Made by a program: the position numbers and the translations under genes. The notes under the pieces are model-generated. The model saw only the letters and a program-made list of their open reading frames with translations. It did no database searches and was not told the origin of the DNA. A stretch of DNA of 64,000 nucleotides from Stygiobacter sp043807765 (lineage in GTDB: Bacteria; Bacteroidota; Ignavibacteria; Ignavibacteriales; Melioribacteraceae), in contig JAZDFQ010000105.1 of assembly GCA_043807765.1 (NCBI GenBank), positions 43,927 to 107,926 on the forward strand, given 5' to 3'. Position 1 is the first letter of the stretch. Each line of letters begins with the position of its first letter. Positions 9,489 to 18,920 of this stretch are shown here, in pieces.

Positions 9489-11120
9489 CTATTTGATATA
9501 CATGATTTTAGTATTTCTTTGAATGTTACCCGCATGAATTGATAAGAAATATACTCCGCTAGAAACTCCACAACCATTCGTATCTCTTGCATTCCATAAT
9601 AATTTATATGTTCCAGCTTTACGATATCCATAATCCAACTGAGAAACTTTCGCGCCGGTAATATCATAGACAGCTAAGTCAACATTTCCGGGTCTAGGCA
9701 TTGTGTATTGCACAACAGTGCTGGGATTAAATGGATTAGGATAATTACATAAATACAATTCATTAGGTAATATTTGAGCATTAATACTCCGGATTCCAGT
9801 AGTGCCGTCATTGAATTCAAAGGCACCAATATCCGGGGCTGTACCGGAGAAAGTAATTCCTACATTAATCCCGGCATTAATTAGATCGCTGCTGTTTTGT
9901 AAATGTAAAAAGGAAGTAATCGGTAGTTTTCCATCAGGTTGACGCACACCTAACATTCCAAAGTCATTTAGACTAATAAAGTCATCTGAAGTAATTGCGA
10001 CCTTGATTGTATTATCCCACGAATTGTGACTGCATAAGCTTAAGTCCGGAATTGCATTCATATAATTTGGATTATCATAATTATTGCCATATTCCCAACT
10101 ATTAAAAAATTCATGTTTAATACCATCTGTATAATCAATTCCAAACGCTCTATTTGCATAAGAAACAGAATTAATCACGGATGATGGTCCAAGATTCATG
10201 TGGAAACCCGCAGCATTGTTTCCCCAAGTAATACATCTAACAACTTTATGTTTAACAGCATCTTGATTATAGCCCAGCTTAACACCATTTCCCCACAGCA
10301 AATTACTTCCATCAATTCGCGGCATTAGAGAATTGGGGGTTCCAGTTATAGATCCCGTTGAATCATCTTTTCCAGCAAATGCCGCCCAGCAATCAGCAAA
10401 TTCTATTGGGCTGGTTACACCATAAAAATCATAATTATCGTCTAAGTTATTCCAACTCCGGCAACCGGTAAACCGAATATCTTTACCCGTGAAAACCCGC
10501 CAACCATCACCGTGCTGATATTGGTTCATTTTTTGGTTTTCGTTTTTTTGCCAAAGATGATTAGCATTATGATGTGCATCGCAGTTATTAAAAACAATAT
10601 CATTACCTATCCAAACCATAAAACCATGCCCCGCCCGTGATGCTTGTTTTCCGTTATAACTACAATCTATAAAGGTAAAATCAAGAAACTCTCCCCCATC
10701 AACTAAGATACCGGCTCCACGCCCATTAGTTATTATTATAGGTCCCTCTATTTTCCAATACTTTGCACCACTAAACACTAATGTTGGCGTTGAGCCTTGT
10801 TCAATATTTCCCACTGGAATATTTTTCCCATCAATTACCGGTATTTCGCCATTGTAACTTCGCAACACATAATAAGCTAAATTATTTCCCTTTTTAGATA
10901 AGACAGTTTGTTTAGTAGGATAGTACTTACCACCTCGTAGAAAAAGAGTATCGCCAGGTTGAGCAATATCGTGAGCTTTTTGTATGGTTACAAAAGGTAA
11001 TTCCAGTGTACCCGGATTATTGTCATTACCTTCCGGAGAGATATAATAATTTTTTGCTGTAAGAAGATTTGTTAAAAGTAATACAAATAAGATTACTGCT
11101 TTCGTGTTAGATTTTAGCAT
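9489..11120 (-). CDS. PL9 family pectate lyase with T9SS sorting domain
   Basis: A protein of 543 residues: signal peptide (~1-22), a beta-helix with the polysaccharide lyase family 9 signature, and a C-terminal T9SS sorting domain from about residue 460 (NYPNPFNPSTVVQYTMP). The PL9 calcium-site aspartates appear as HGDGW (D205) and NNLDDNYD (D227, D228, D231), and the lysine of GNGVKLG (K281) fits the catalytic base known for Pel9A. All key residues are present, so an active endo-acting pectate or rhamnogalacturonan lyase at the cell surface is expected. It is second in the unit that starts at 12588, after a 202-bp gap in which I saw no promoter module. Confidence 0.88.
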   Translation of the reverse strand: MLKSNTKAVILFVLLLTNLLTAKNYYISPEGNDNNPGTLELPFVTIQKAHDIAQPGDTLFLRGGKYYPTKQTVLSKKGNNLAYYVLRSYNGEIPVIDGKNIPVGNIEQGSTPTLVFSGAKYWKIEGPIIITNGRGAGILVDGGEFLDFTFIDCSYNGKQASRAGHGFMVWIGNDIVFNNCDAHHNANHLWQKNENQKMNQYQHGDGWRVFTGKDIRFTGCRSWNNLDDNYDFYGVTSPIEFADCWAAFAGKDDSTGSITGTPNSLMPRIDGSNLLWGNGVKLGYNQDAVKHKVVRCITWGNNAAGFHMNLGPSSVINSVSYANRAFGIDYTDGIKHEFFNSWEYGNNYDNPNYMNAIPDLSLCSHNSWDNTIKVAITSDDFISLNDFGMLGVRQPDGKLPITSFLHLQNSSDLINAGINVGITFSGTAPDIGAFEFNDGTTGIRSINAQILPNELYLCNYPNPFNPSTVVQYTMPRPGNVDLAVYDITGAKVSQLDYGYRKAGTYKLLWNARDTNGCGVSSGVYFLSIHAGNIQRNTKIMYIK

Positions 11121-11322
11121 TTAGCCTTTTCCCTTTTTTACTAGATCATTTAGTTCTTGGAAGTTACGCCCCGGAGTACAGCACGTTATTAGCATCTTTT
11201 TCTTCTATAATTGATTTGTTTTTCCAGAATCTCTTTTACTTCTTTTTAAGTATCCGATTGAGTTAGATTAAAGAATTCTACAATGCAACTATTAACCATA
11301 AAGTAACATAATCCGAAAGTTT

Positions 11323-12588
11323 TTATCTCAAATACATCATCTTTATTGTTTTTTGGTGTTTATTAGAAGTAATTGTTAGAAGGTAAACACCGCTTGAAAT
11401 ATGATGACCGTTGTTATCTTTTGCATCCCATGAATAATTGTAATTTCCGGCGGACTTTTTCCCTCTGAATAATTCAGCAATTTTTTTCCCTACGATATCA
11501 TAAACTGTTAATTCAACATCCGATTCTTCTGGTAAGGAGTATTGAATATTTGTAATAGGATTAAATGGATTGGGATAATTACTAAGATTAAATTCAACAT
11601 ATAATCCTTTATCTTCATCTCTTACTGAAACGGATTTCTGTACACCATAGATGTCTACTTCAGTTACGCTTACCCACTTAGCCCAAGGAGTATTTCCATT
11701 ATTGCCATGAGTTACAATTCTAACATATCTGGCATCTTTATCTTCAAAATCGTAGATCGACTGAGCAAGTGTTGTACCATTACTTTGACCACGCCACACT
11801 TCTGCCCATGTTTTCCCATCATCTGATAATTCTATTTCAAAGAAAATTGCACGATTATTTCCATTATGTACACCAAGCGAAATAAATGATACTGTTTGTT
11901 TATCTCCTAAATCAAACTTTATCCATTGATCTCCTTCTGCTGCCCATAAGGTGACTAAGTCATTATCCCGAGTATTTATAGCTAAATTTTCCGGTTCCGG
12001 TTCTGCACTTGCTTCAAGAGACTTTACAGTAAGTTCAGTAATCTTATCTAGTTCTATTCCATAAACATCAACTTCCGTTATGCTCACCCACTTATCCCAA
12101 GGAGCGGCTCCGGTATTGCCATGTGTTACTAAACGAACATATCTTGCAGTAACATCAGCAAAATCATAGACTGATTGTGTTAACGTTGTTCCGTTACTTT
12201 GACCACCCCATACATTATCCCACCTTATACCATCTTGCGAAACTTCAATTTCAAAAACAATTTTTAAAGCATCTCCATTATGCACAGCAACAGAAACGTT
12301 GGATACGTACTGATTCTTTCCTAAATCATACATTATCCATTGATCTCCTTCTGCCGCCCATAAAGTAATCAGATCGTTATCCAGCGTATTTAAAGCTTTG
12401 TTTTCCGGTTCTGGTTCTGCACTAGCAACACAAGAGACTATTGGCAGCTCCTTATACTGTGTTGATTGCGCAATGCAATTTGAGGATAAGAAAAGTATCG
12501 TAGTAAAAGCAAATATGAGTATTCTTACTTGTAGTTTTGATATACTATTTCGTCTAACGTCTGATATAGCACTAGTATGCACTTGCAT
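11323..12588 (-). CDS. Secreted twin discoidin (F5/8 type C) domain protein with T9SS sorting domain
   Basis: A protein of 421 residues: signal peptide (~1-41), two tandem F5/8C-type (CBM32-like) modules of about 130 residues that are nearly copies of each other (each with SAEPEPEN ... DNDL.TLWAAEGDQWI ... VHNG ... ARYVR.VTHGN), then a T9SS sorting domain (NYPNPFNPITNIQYSLP). There is no catalytic domain. The modules most resemble the carbohydrate-binding domains attached to polysaccharide lyases, so a surface glycan-binding protein is inferred; it may do the job SusD does in other loci, as no SusD is encoded here. It is the first gene after the promoter module at 12787-12854 and has a GGAG site 8 bases before its ATG. 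Confidence 0.85.
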   Translation of the reverse strand: MQVHTSAISDVRRNSISKLQVRILIFAFTTILFLSSNCIAQSTQYKELPIVSCVASAEPEPENKALNTLDNDLITLWAAEGDQWIMYDLGKNQYVSNVSVAVHNGDALKIVFEIEVSQDGIRWDNVWGGQSNGTTLTQSVYDFADVTARYVRLVTHGNTGAAPWDKWVSITEVDVYGIELDKITELTVKSLEASAEPEPENLAINTRDNDLVTLWAAEGDQWIKFDLGDKQTVSFISLGVHNGNNRAIFFEIELSDDGKTWAEVWRGQSNGTTLAQSIYDFEDKDARYVRIVTHGNNGNTPWAKWVSVTEVDIYGVQKSVSVRDEDKGLYVEFNLSNYPNPFNPITNIQYSLPEESDVELTVYDIVGKKIAELFRGKKSAGNYNYSWDAKDNNGHHISSGVYLLTITSNKHQKTIKMMYLR

Positions 12589-12786
12589 AATTATTTCTCC
12601 AGTTGAAAAAAATTTACATTAAGCACTTTATAGGTTTACTTTATACGTGTTAGAATTTACATCTGCATAAAAATCAATCGCTTGTTTAATTACATAAAGT
12701 CGAAACGTTTTTTGTGTTTCACTTTTTTGGCATTGATTCCACCGACATGCAATTAATTTTCATATAACTCTAGTTTTATGATGTAT

Positions 12787-12854
12787 ATCATAATTTCTTT
12801 GCAATTAGGTATCAATTTCGGAGGACTGAGTGGTTGAGTTGAGGAATCAATGGT
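12787..12854 (-). promoter_or_regulatory. LytTR-type operator plus sigma70-like promoter (site b)
   Basis: Lies in the 458-bp gene-free stretch 12589-13046. On the minus strand: repeats ACCATTGAT (12854-12846) and ACCACTCAG (12834-12826), 20 bp apart, then TTGATA (12815-12810), 17 bp, TATGAT (12792-12787). This is the best promoter match of the six copies. It would drive the discoidin-PL9-beta-helix-GH106 unit with a leader of about 190 nt. I see nothing else in the stretch beyond the 3' end of the preceding unit. Confidence 0.78.
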
Positions 12855-13046
12855 TTAGATTTCGTTGTTTTTGTTAAGGATTTGTGAAGTACTTTTTATA
12901 GCATACTTATTACACAAATTATTTTTCAAACTTCATTCTCAGTAATTTCTGGCAAATAGAAAAACCATTATGTTGAGAGATTAAAGTTGATATAAAGAGT
13001 CAAAAATATCACTCACATTTTTAATCCAAATATATTTTATTGGTCT

Positions 13047-15374
13047 CTATCTGTTAGATATATAAAACAATTTCTGTCCGGCATGAATTGTTCTCTCTAT
13101 TATTTTATATCCGCTTTCATTTTCATCGGGGAATGCAACAAAAATTTTAACTGGATTTTTCCATGCGGTATTAAGCTTACCGGTAACCGAGCCATCACTA
13201 AGAATTTGCCAATCGTCAAGTTCAACACCTCCCCCAGAAAAATGCAAATCTGTTCCGGCTAGAACCGGTGTAAATCCATTCCATTTGGCAATTCTTATAA
13301 TACGGCTTTGGTGTGGTGGAATAGAGCCTACAACAACGGTGTCGTCTTTAGAGAAAATTCCCAGAACTTTCTGCGAAAAAAATTCAGAGATTATAAATTT
13401 ATCCGAATCTAAAGACTCTATAGCTTGCCGCGAAAGACTGATCTTAAACTCTTTATTTACTTCTTCCAAATTCATAACTGAAATTGTATTCCAATGCTCA
13501 AGATTCTTACACACAGGTGTTACTTTTGTCAACATCTGCGAAGGGATGAATGTATTGTAAAGGTCAATTGGAGCAGACGGTGAATTTATTGTTGGAATAA
13601 TGTGTCGTAAAAAATCTTTTCGTTCGGGTTGTAACTCATTTAAGTACTCGGAAAAGCATACCATACCTCCGCCAACATATTGGTTAAGAGAAAATGTGAG
13701 CGCTTCTTCATTTGTTAATTTTCCAAGAGACAGTTTATATGAAACGCTAGCTAGATCATGAAAAGGTGAACTTCTTTTTCTAATCATCAAGGCATCGGGA
13801 TCAACGTGCCACAATCTGCTCATCCATGTTCGTAAAATGTTTTGTCTAAACGTAAATACTTGTTTTGGTTCCCATATCGAAACAACATCGCTTCCACTTC
13901 TTTGGGAATTTGCAATTCCTATCGAACCGCCAAAATGTCCTCCACATACAGAAATATATGATTCTGGACCTACACCTCTGCGAATTGCCTCAAGTCCCAT
14001 GCGATAAGCTTCAAGTCTAGTTACTGTCGAGTCATAAAATTTAAAATTATCAAAAACAAATACCGAACGCATAAAATCTAATTTGAAATAAGAAAATCCA
14101 TAATCATTTTTTAGCCTTCTAAAAACTTCTTCAATGTGGTCAACAACCCCTGGATAAGTCGGATCAAGAATCCACGCTTTTACTGCGTATCCAAATATTA
14201 ATAAAGTATCTTCATCTGTTTTCAATAACCATTCGGGATGCTCTTTTGCTAAGTCTGAATTCATATCAACCAAAAAAGGAGCTGTCCAAATTCCGGGTAT
14301 ATATCCATTCTGTTTAATAATACTGGCAATATTATGCATTCCGCTTGGGAACGCTGATGTTGTTCTCCAGTAACCCCAATCACCACTTGCCCAGCAATCA
14401 TCTATTAGAAATACGTCGAATGGCAAATGCTCATCTTGCAACGATTTTATATCATCGCGAAAGTATTGTTCATTGTATTCAATTCCGTGGAAATACCAAG
14501 TACAAAAGACAGAAGGCGCCATACCTTCCGGCTTTTTTACTCCATGATATTCACCGATTCTATCGGCAAATTCAGTAATCAGATAGTTAGGATTGTAGTC
14601 ACACCTTATATAAACCCATTGACTAGTTCGTTCACCTCCGGATGGTAAAACAACTCCATCAAATTCGCATTTCGAGGTTAACGATGATAACTCTAAAACA
14701 TGATTTGTCTTCTCAAATGCTAAGCCGAATTCAGCTAAATGACCGGTTTGACTTAAATAACCAATTAGTAAATCCGGAGTTCTTTTTTCTTCAGCATGAA
14801 AAATTGCGAATGGGTCAATTTTAATAGAGCCGGTATCAGAAGGGATAACAGAAGCCGGTTGATCATTTTTTTGCCTTTGCTGATAATGTACAATCCACTT
14901 AGAGGGATCTTTTTGTTCCTTAAAGACTAGTCCTTCTTCCCCTCTTACGTACAGTGGAAAAAGATTTAATAGTTGTATGTTCCTCCCGGATAAATTGGTA
15001 ATCTTTTGTCTAACTGCAATTTCACTATTATCTGACGACACCCAATATTCGCGCGTTAATCTTAACCCGTTGCCTTCAAATGCATCAACAATACTTTTCC
15101 CATTTATTCCGGCAAGCGTTTTTTCTAATGATGTTCTTGTCTTATGGTGAAAATTATCCTCACTTAAATTCATATTTAGGATATCAGGAAATTTCCAACT
15201 ATTTACTATCTGGATTCTATCATTTGAGAATATTGTATTTTCAAATGATTTAGGAATGTCAACGTTTAGTTTACATTGAGATTTCGATTGCGCGTAAATA
15301 TCAATTGTGGTGAAGAAAACAATTGCTGTTAATATGACATACATTATTCCAAAGCATTTTTGCTTTTCAGTCAT
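13047..15374 (-). CDS. GH36-type alpha-galactosidase, exported
   Basis: A protein of 775 residues with a signal peptide (~1-29). It has the N-terminal beta-supersandwich and (beta/alpha)8 barrel of glycoside hydrolase families 36/27. The barrel shows FLIDDCW (~323-329), the nucleophile in YFKLDFM (D433) and the probable acid/base in QRSGSDV (D496). The family cleaves alpha-galactosides, and some members alpha-N-acetylgalactosaminides; with nagA/nagB directly upstream, an amino-sugar substrate is a fair guess but is not shown by sequence. It is the last gene of the unit that starts at 21695, 38 bp after nagB. Confidence 0.8.
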   Translation of the reverse strand: MTEKQKCFGIMYVILTAIVFFTTIDIYAQSKSQCKLNVDIPKSFENTIFSNDRIQIVNSWKFPDILNMNLSEDNFHHKTRTSLEKTLAGINGKSIVDAFEGNGLRLTREYWVSSDNSEIAVRQKITNLSGRNIQLLNLFPLYVRGEEGLVFKEQKDPSKWIVHYQQRQKNDQPASVIPSDTGSIKIDPFAIFHAEEKRTPDLLIGYLSQTGHLAEFGLAFEKTNHVLELSSLTSKCEFDGVVLPSGGERTSQWVYIRCDYNPNYLITEFADRIGEYHGVKKPEGMAPSVFCTWYFHGIEYNEQYFRDDIKSLQDEHLPFDVFLIDDCWASGDWGYWRTTSAFPSGMHNIASIIKQNGYIPGIWTAPFLVDMNSDLAKEHPEWLLKTDEDTLLIFGYAVKAWILDPTYPGVVDHIEEVFRRLKNDYGFSYFKLDFMRSVFVFDNFKFYDSTVTRLEAYRMGLEAIRRGVGPESYISVCGGHFGGSIGIANSQRSGSDVVSIWEPKQVFTFRQNILRTWMSRLWHVDPDALMIRKRSSPFHDLASVSYKLSLGKLTNEEALTFSLNQYVGGGMVCFSEYLNELQPERKDFLRHIIPTINSPSAPIDLYNTFIPSQMLTKVTPVCKNLEHWNTISVMNLEEVNKEFKISLSRQAIESLDSDKFIISEFFSQKVLGIFSKDDTVVVGSIPPHQSRIIRIAKWNGFTPVLAGTDLHFSGGGVELDDWQILSDGSVTGKLNTAWKNPVKIFVAFPDENESGYKIIERTIHAGQKLFYISNR

Positions 15375-15412
15375 TTGATTTTCCTATTATCTTTTCAATT
15401 CTTTAGTAGTGT

Positions 15413-16153
15413 TTATTTCAAGTCTGTTTCCAACAAAGACGATGATTCCTTGTCAAGATATAACCATACCGAGTTATGCTGATTTAATATTGAAGCGGGA
15501 ATTTGAGGTGTAGTTCCTTCAAGCACAGTATTTCTTACTGCTTTTGCTTTGCGTAAATCCGGGACAGAACAAATTATAACTTTAGATTTCATTATCTGCT
15601 TAATAGACATACTAATAGCTTTCATTGGAACTTCATCGAATGACCAGAACCATCCTTCATTCAATTGTTGTCTTCTACAATCATTATCCAGTTGAACAAC
15701 TATATAAGCATCTTCTATCCCAAAATCAGCTGGAGGATCGTTAAAAGCGAGATGACCATTTTCGCCAATACCAACAAATGCCACATCAATTTCAACTTGT
15801 GATATAAGACTATTCAATCTGTTGCATTCACTCTCAACATCACCTTCTCCATCTACATAAACAAATTCTTTAAGAGATACTTTATTAATAAATCTTTCGT
15901 TTAAATACTTTCGAAAAGATGCCGGATGAGTTATTGATAATCCGATATATTCATCAAGATGAAAAGCTGTTACTTTAGACCAATCTATATCTTGTTCAAC
16001 TAAAATATTAAGCAAATCAAATTGCGATGAACCCGTAGCAACGATAATGTTTGCTTCCTTTTTCTTTTCGATAGCATTTTTGATTTGTTCAGCACCTTTT
16101 GCCGCAGCTTTTTTACCTAATTCATATTTTGTTCCAGAAATAATTATTTCCAT
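15413..16153 (-). CDS. nagB: Glucosamine-6-phosphate deaminase family (NagB-like)
   Basis: A cytoplasmic protein of 246 residues with the family motifs VATGSS (phosphate loop, ~38-43), FHLDEY (D67, E68) and VGIGENGHLAFNDP (~127-140). NagB turns glucosamine-6-P into fructose-6-P and ammonia; galactosamine-6-P deaminases/isomerases share the fold, so the epimer is not certain. The length is slightly short but normal. AGGGAA precedes the ATG. It lies between nagA (79 bp) and the GH36 gene (38 bp), so it acts in the same amino-sugar route. Confidence 0.85.
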   Translation of the reverse strand: MEIIISGTKYELGKKAAAKGAEQIKNAIEKKKEANIIVATGSSQFDLLNILVEQDIDWSKVTAFHLDEYIGLSITHPASFRKYLNERFINKVSLKEFVYVDGEGDVESECNRLNSLISQVEIDVAFVGIGENGHLAFNDPPADFGIEDAYIVVQLDNDCRRQQLNEGWFWSFDEVPMKAISMSIKQIMKSKVIICSVPDLRKAKAVRNTVLEGTTPQIPASILNQHNSVWLYLDKESSSLLETDLK

Positions 16154-16232
16154 ATTGTTCCCTAATGTGAGACTAAAGATTTATCGAATTAGTATTTCTT
16201 TCGAAAAAGATTTTTCATTTAGAAACTACTAG

Positions 16233-17147
16233 TTATAATCCAATTGATTTCAATGGATTAGAATATGTAAGTTTCATTGTTTCCTCGTTTCCAATGCCAA
16301 GAGCTTTCATCAAATTATCATTGCTTTTCTTCATTGTAATGGACGATCCGGCAAAATTGGATTTACCCGGTTCTCGCACGATTAAATCGTCGCCGACTTC
16401 AATAGTTAGATTACTTAAGGTGTATTCTCCCGGTATAGTTGCTGCTGCTGCCATGGCATCCGTTACTACAATGCTTTTTTCATAACCGAGCATGCTTAAA
16501 TAATTTTTAAGTGCATAAAACGGAATGTGTATTCCATCTGCGATCAAACATACCCAAAGATGCTCTTTGACTGAGAGAACTTTTTGTAAAACATTATAAT
16601 GTCTATCCAATAATTTTGGACAACCATTTCCAAAATGTGTGAACATACTTAAACCGTTATCAATAGCTCCTTGTAATTCCTTTAGTGTTGGATCGCAATG
16701 ACCGGCAGCTACAACAATCTTATTCTTACTTAACATTGATATAGTTTTAAATCCGCTATCAACTTCTGGAGCTAAGGTGACTATACGCGTTAAGCCATCT
16801 GCGGCATCTAAAAGATGTTTCATTTTGTCAACATTGGCTTGCATAATAAATTCACTAGGATGCGCCCCTCTAAATCCATCTTGATTATTTATAAATGGAC
16901 CTTCAATATGAAAGCCGCAAATTATTTCTTTGATTAAATCATCTTCATTTCGATATTTCGCTATTTTCTTCAAACGATACTTCATACTATCATATTCTGC
17001 TGTTATTATAGTTGCAAGAATACCTTTAACATCATCTGCTTGTAATTTTTCGCAGGCAAGATGTAGATCATCTATTCTTAAGTCATTCTGGTTAAAATCA
17101 GTCCCCGCATAACCATTCACTTGAATATCAAAATACATTTGCTTCAT
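16233..17147 (-). CDS. nagA: N-acetylglucosamine-6-phosphate deacetylase, compact form (NagA-like)
   Basis: A protein of 304 residues with the NagA metal and substrate motifs: FHIEGPFIN, AAGHCDPT, MFTHFGNGCP and VTDAMAAAA. It removes acetyl from N-acetylhexosamine-6-P, giving the substrate of NagB next door. Compared with the usual ~380 residues it lacks the small beta-sandwich: it begins straight at FDIQVNGYAG and stops at NPLKSIGL, where other forms carry ~50 more residues. The flanking DNA shows no broken extension and a good AGGATG site precedes the start, so this looks like a natural compact subfamily rather than a truncation. Confidence 0.82.
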   Translation of the reverse strand: MKQMYFDIQVNGYAGTDFNQNDLRIDDLHLACEKLQADDVKGILATIITAEYDSMKYRLKKIAKYRNEDDLIKEIICGFHIEGPFINNQDGFRGAHPSEFIMQANVDKMKHLLDAADGLTRIVTLAPEVDSGFKTISMLSKNKIVVAAGHCDPTLKELQGAIDNGLSMFTHFGNGCPKLLDRHYNVLQKVLSVKEHLWVCLIADGIHIPFYALKNYLSMLGYEKSIVVTDAMAAAATIPGEYTLSNLTIEVGDDLIVREPGKSNFAGSSITMKKSNDNLMKALGIGNEETMKLTYSNPLKSIGL

Positions 17148-17204
17148 TATTACATCCTGTCTTTTCTATCTTCTTGTACAAAGTCAGATGATTCAATTCA
17201 GTTA

Positions 17205-18884
17205 CTATAATTGTATTACTCCCCACGCTATTAGAATTAAAAGCAAAACAAAAAAGGTTGCAACTACAAAACCAATGATGTCCTCTCGATAACGTTGAAA
17301 GAAATTTATCCTTCGATCTCGCTTGAACCAACCGGTTAAATCTACAAGTAGTAAGTCTTTTCCATATTTTGCTGCATATGGTTTTCTACCAGCTTCTTGA
17401 GTAATATTATTATCGGATAAACATTTCATCTTCTCAAAAAATATTTCAACTTTGTTCTCATCTTCCTTATTTGTAAGAAGGCTTACCACAATAAGTGAAC
17501 AAAAGCCTATTAACATCGCCCAGCCAAATATTTCCGGTGTCCAGTAATACACTAATTCATATTTCCCGGTATGAAGAAAGTTGAGGTAATAATAAACAAT
17601 AAGAGATATAGCCAGACTGGAGACCGCTCCATAACGATTAGCCCGTTTCCATAAGATTCCTCCGAAAACCATTATCCCCATAAAAGCAGAAATAGTTTCA
17701 ATAAATAGAAAAGCCTGCAAAACATTCTCTATGTATATAGAAAAACCAACCCCGAATAATGTTAGTAACAAACCTGATAAGCGCCCCATCAATAAGAGTT
17801 GCTTATCCGTTGGATTTATAGAAATAAATTCTTTATAAATATTTTGAGTAAAGATGGCTCCAGTATTAACCATAAAGTTTGAAGCAGAAGACATATTAGC
17901 AGCAAATACCGAAGCTATCATTAATCCGGTTAAACCGGGCATAAGTAGTATTTTAGAAGCATAACCAAAAGCCATTTCCGGGTCTTTTAATTGATAATTT
18001 TCCTGTATAACTACTGCTGCAACAATCAACCCAGTTAATGCCCAACCAATTGCTACAAAACGTTTTACAATTGAGCCGTATGTTTGTCCGATACGCCCTG
18101 CTCTTTCTGTTTCTCCGGTTGCACACATTGAAATCATATGCGGTTGAGCCGTAATGCCTACAATCCCATTTAGAGCTAACATAGAGATTGTAAATATCCC
18201 CATCCCCAACTGATCACTAAAAAGATAAAAGAAATTTTCGGGCAAGAGTGCTCTTATTCCCGAAAATCCGCCTACCTTATTTAATCCTGATGGAATAAGC
18301 ATAAATGATAGAATAATGATCATAAGGGATTGTATAAAATTGGCATATGCAGATGCAATTAGCCCACCAAAAAAACTATATATAATGAAGGAAACACTCA
18401 TAATAATTACACCTTCATTAATTGAGATAATTTCTCCGCACGCAATGGATATAACCTTAGCACCCCCTTTTAATAATGCCCCTTGCGCAAATACAAAAAA
18501 ACAAATAGCAAAAATTGAATAAATTACACCTACAAAACGTCCATATCTATCGCTAACAATTTCTCCAACAGTAGTTCTTTCACTACGTCTATACCATGGG
18601 GCAATTAGCCAATAGAATGGAGTTATTAGCATGTTTTTCCACTGGTACCAAATAGCAGCAAACCCAAATTGATAACATGCACCTGTTTGTGAAACAAAGT
18701 TTTCGGCATGCGTTCCCGCTCCAAACGCTTGACCCACCATTATCCACCAATTGAATTTCCGTTCTCCCGTAAAATACCCATCACTATTCTTTATTCTTCT
18801 ACTTAACCATATACCATAAGTAACTATTCCAAGGAAATAGCACATTATAACAACTAGGTCTATTACATGGAGTGTTTCCTTCAT
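17205..18884 (-). CDS. Sodium:solute symporter (SSS family)
   Basis: A protein of 559 residues with about 13-14 hydrophobic segments in the SSS/SLC5 pattern, starting with VIDLVVIMCYFLGIVTYGI; the following YFTGERKFNWWIMVGQAFGAGTHAENFV is the typical first-repeat region. It probably carries a sugar or uronate/amino-sugar derivative into the cell with Na+. It is third of six genes in the unit, between the Gfo/Idh oxidoreductase (36 bp) and nagA (57 bp). A second symporter lies two genes away (20001-21695); the two differ clearly, so they probably take different products of the same polymer. AAGGAT precedes the ATG. Confidence 0.85.
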   Translation of the reverse strand: MKETLHVIDLVVIMCYFLGIVTYGIWLSRRIKNSDGYFTGERKFNWWIMVGQAFGAGTHAENFVSQTGACYQFGFAAIWYQWKNMLITPFYWLIAPWYRRSERTTVGEIVSDRYGRFVGVIYSIFAICFFVFAQGALLKGGAKVISIACGEIISINEGVIIMSVSFIIYSFFGGLIASAYANFIQSLMIIILSFMLIPSGLNKVGGFSGIRALLPENFFYLFSDQLGMGIFTISMLALNGIVGITAQPHMISMCATGETERAGRIGQTYGSIVKRFVAIGWALTGLIVAAVVIQENYQLKDPEMAFGYASKILLMPGLTGLMIASVFAANMSSASNFMVNTGAIFTQNIYKEFISINPTDKQLLLMGRLSGLLLTLFGVGFSIYIENVLQAFLFIETISAFMGIMVFGGILWKRANRYGAVSSLAISLIVYYYLNFLHTGKYELVYYWTPEIFGWAMLIGFCSLIVVSLLTNKEDENKVEIFFEKMKCLSDNNITQEAGRKPYAAKYGKDLLLVDLTGWFKRDRRINFFQRYREDIIGFVVATFFVLLLILIAWGVIQL

Positions 18885-18920
18885 ATTTATCCTTTTCTCT
18901 CCAATTAGGTATGACTTATT

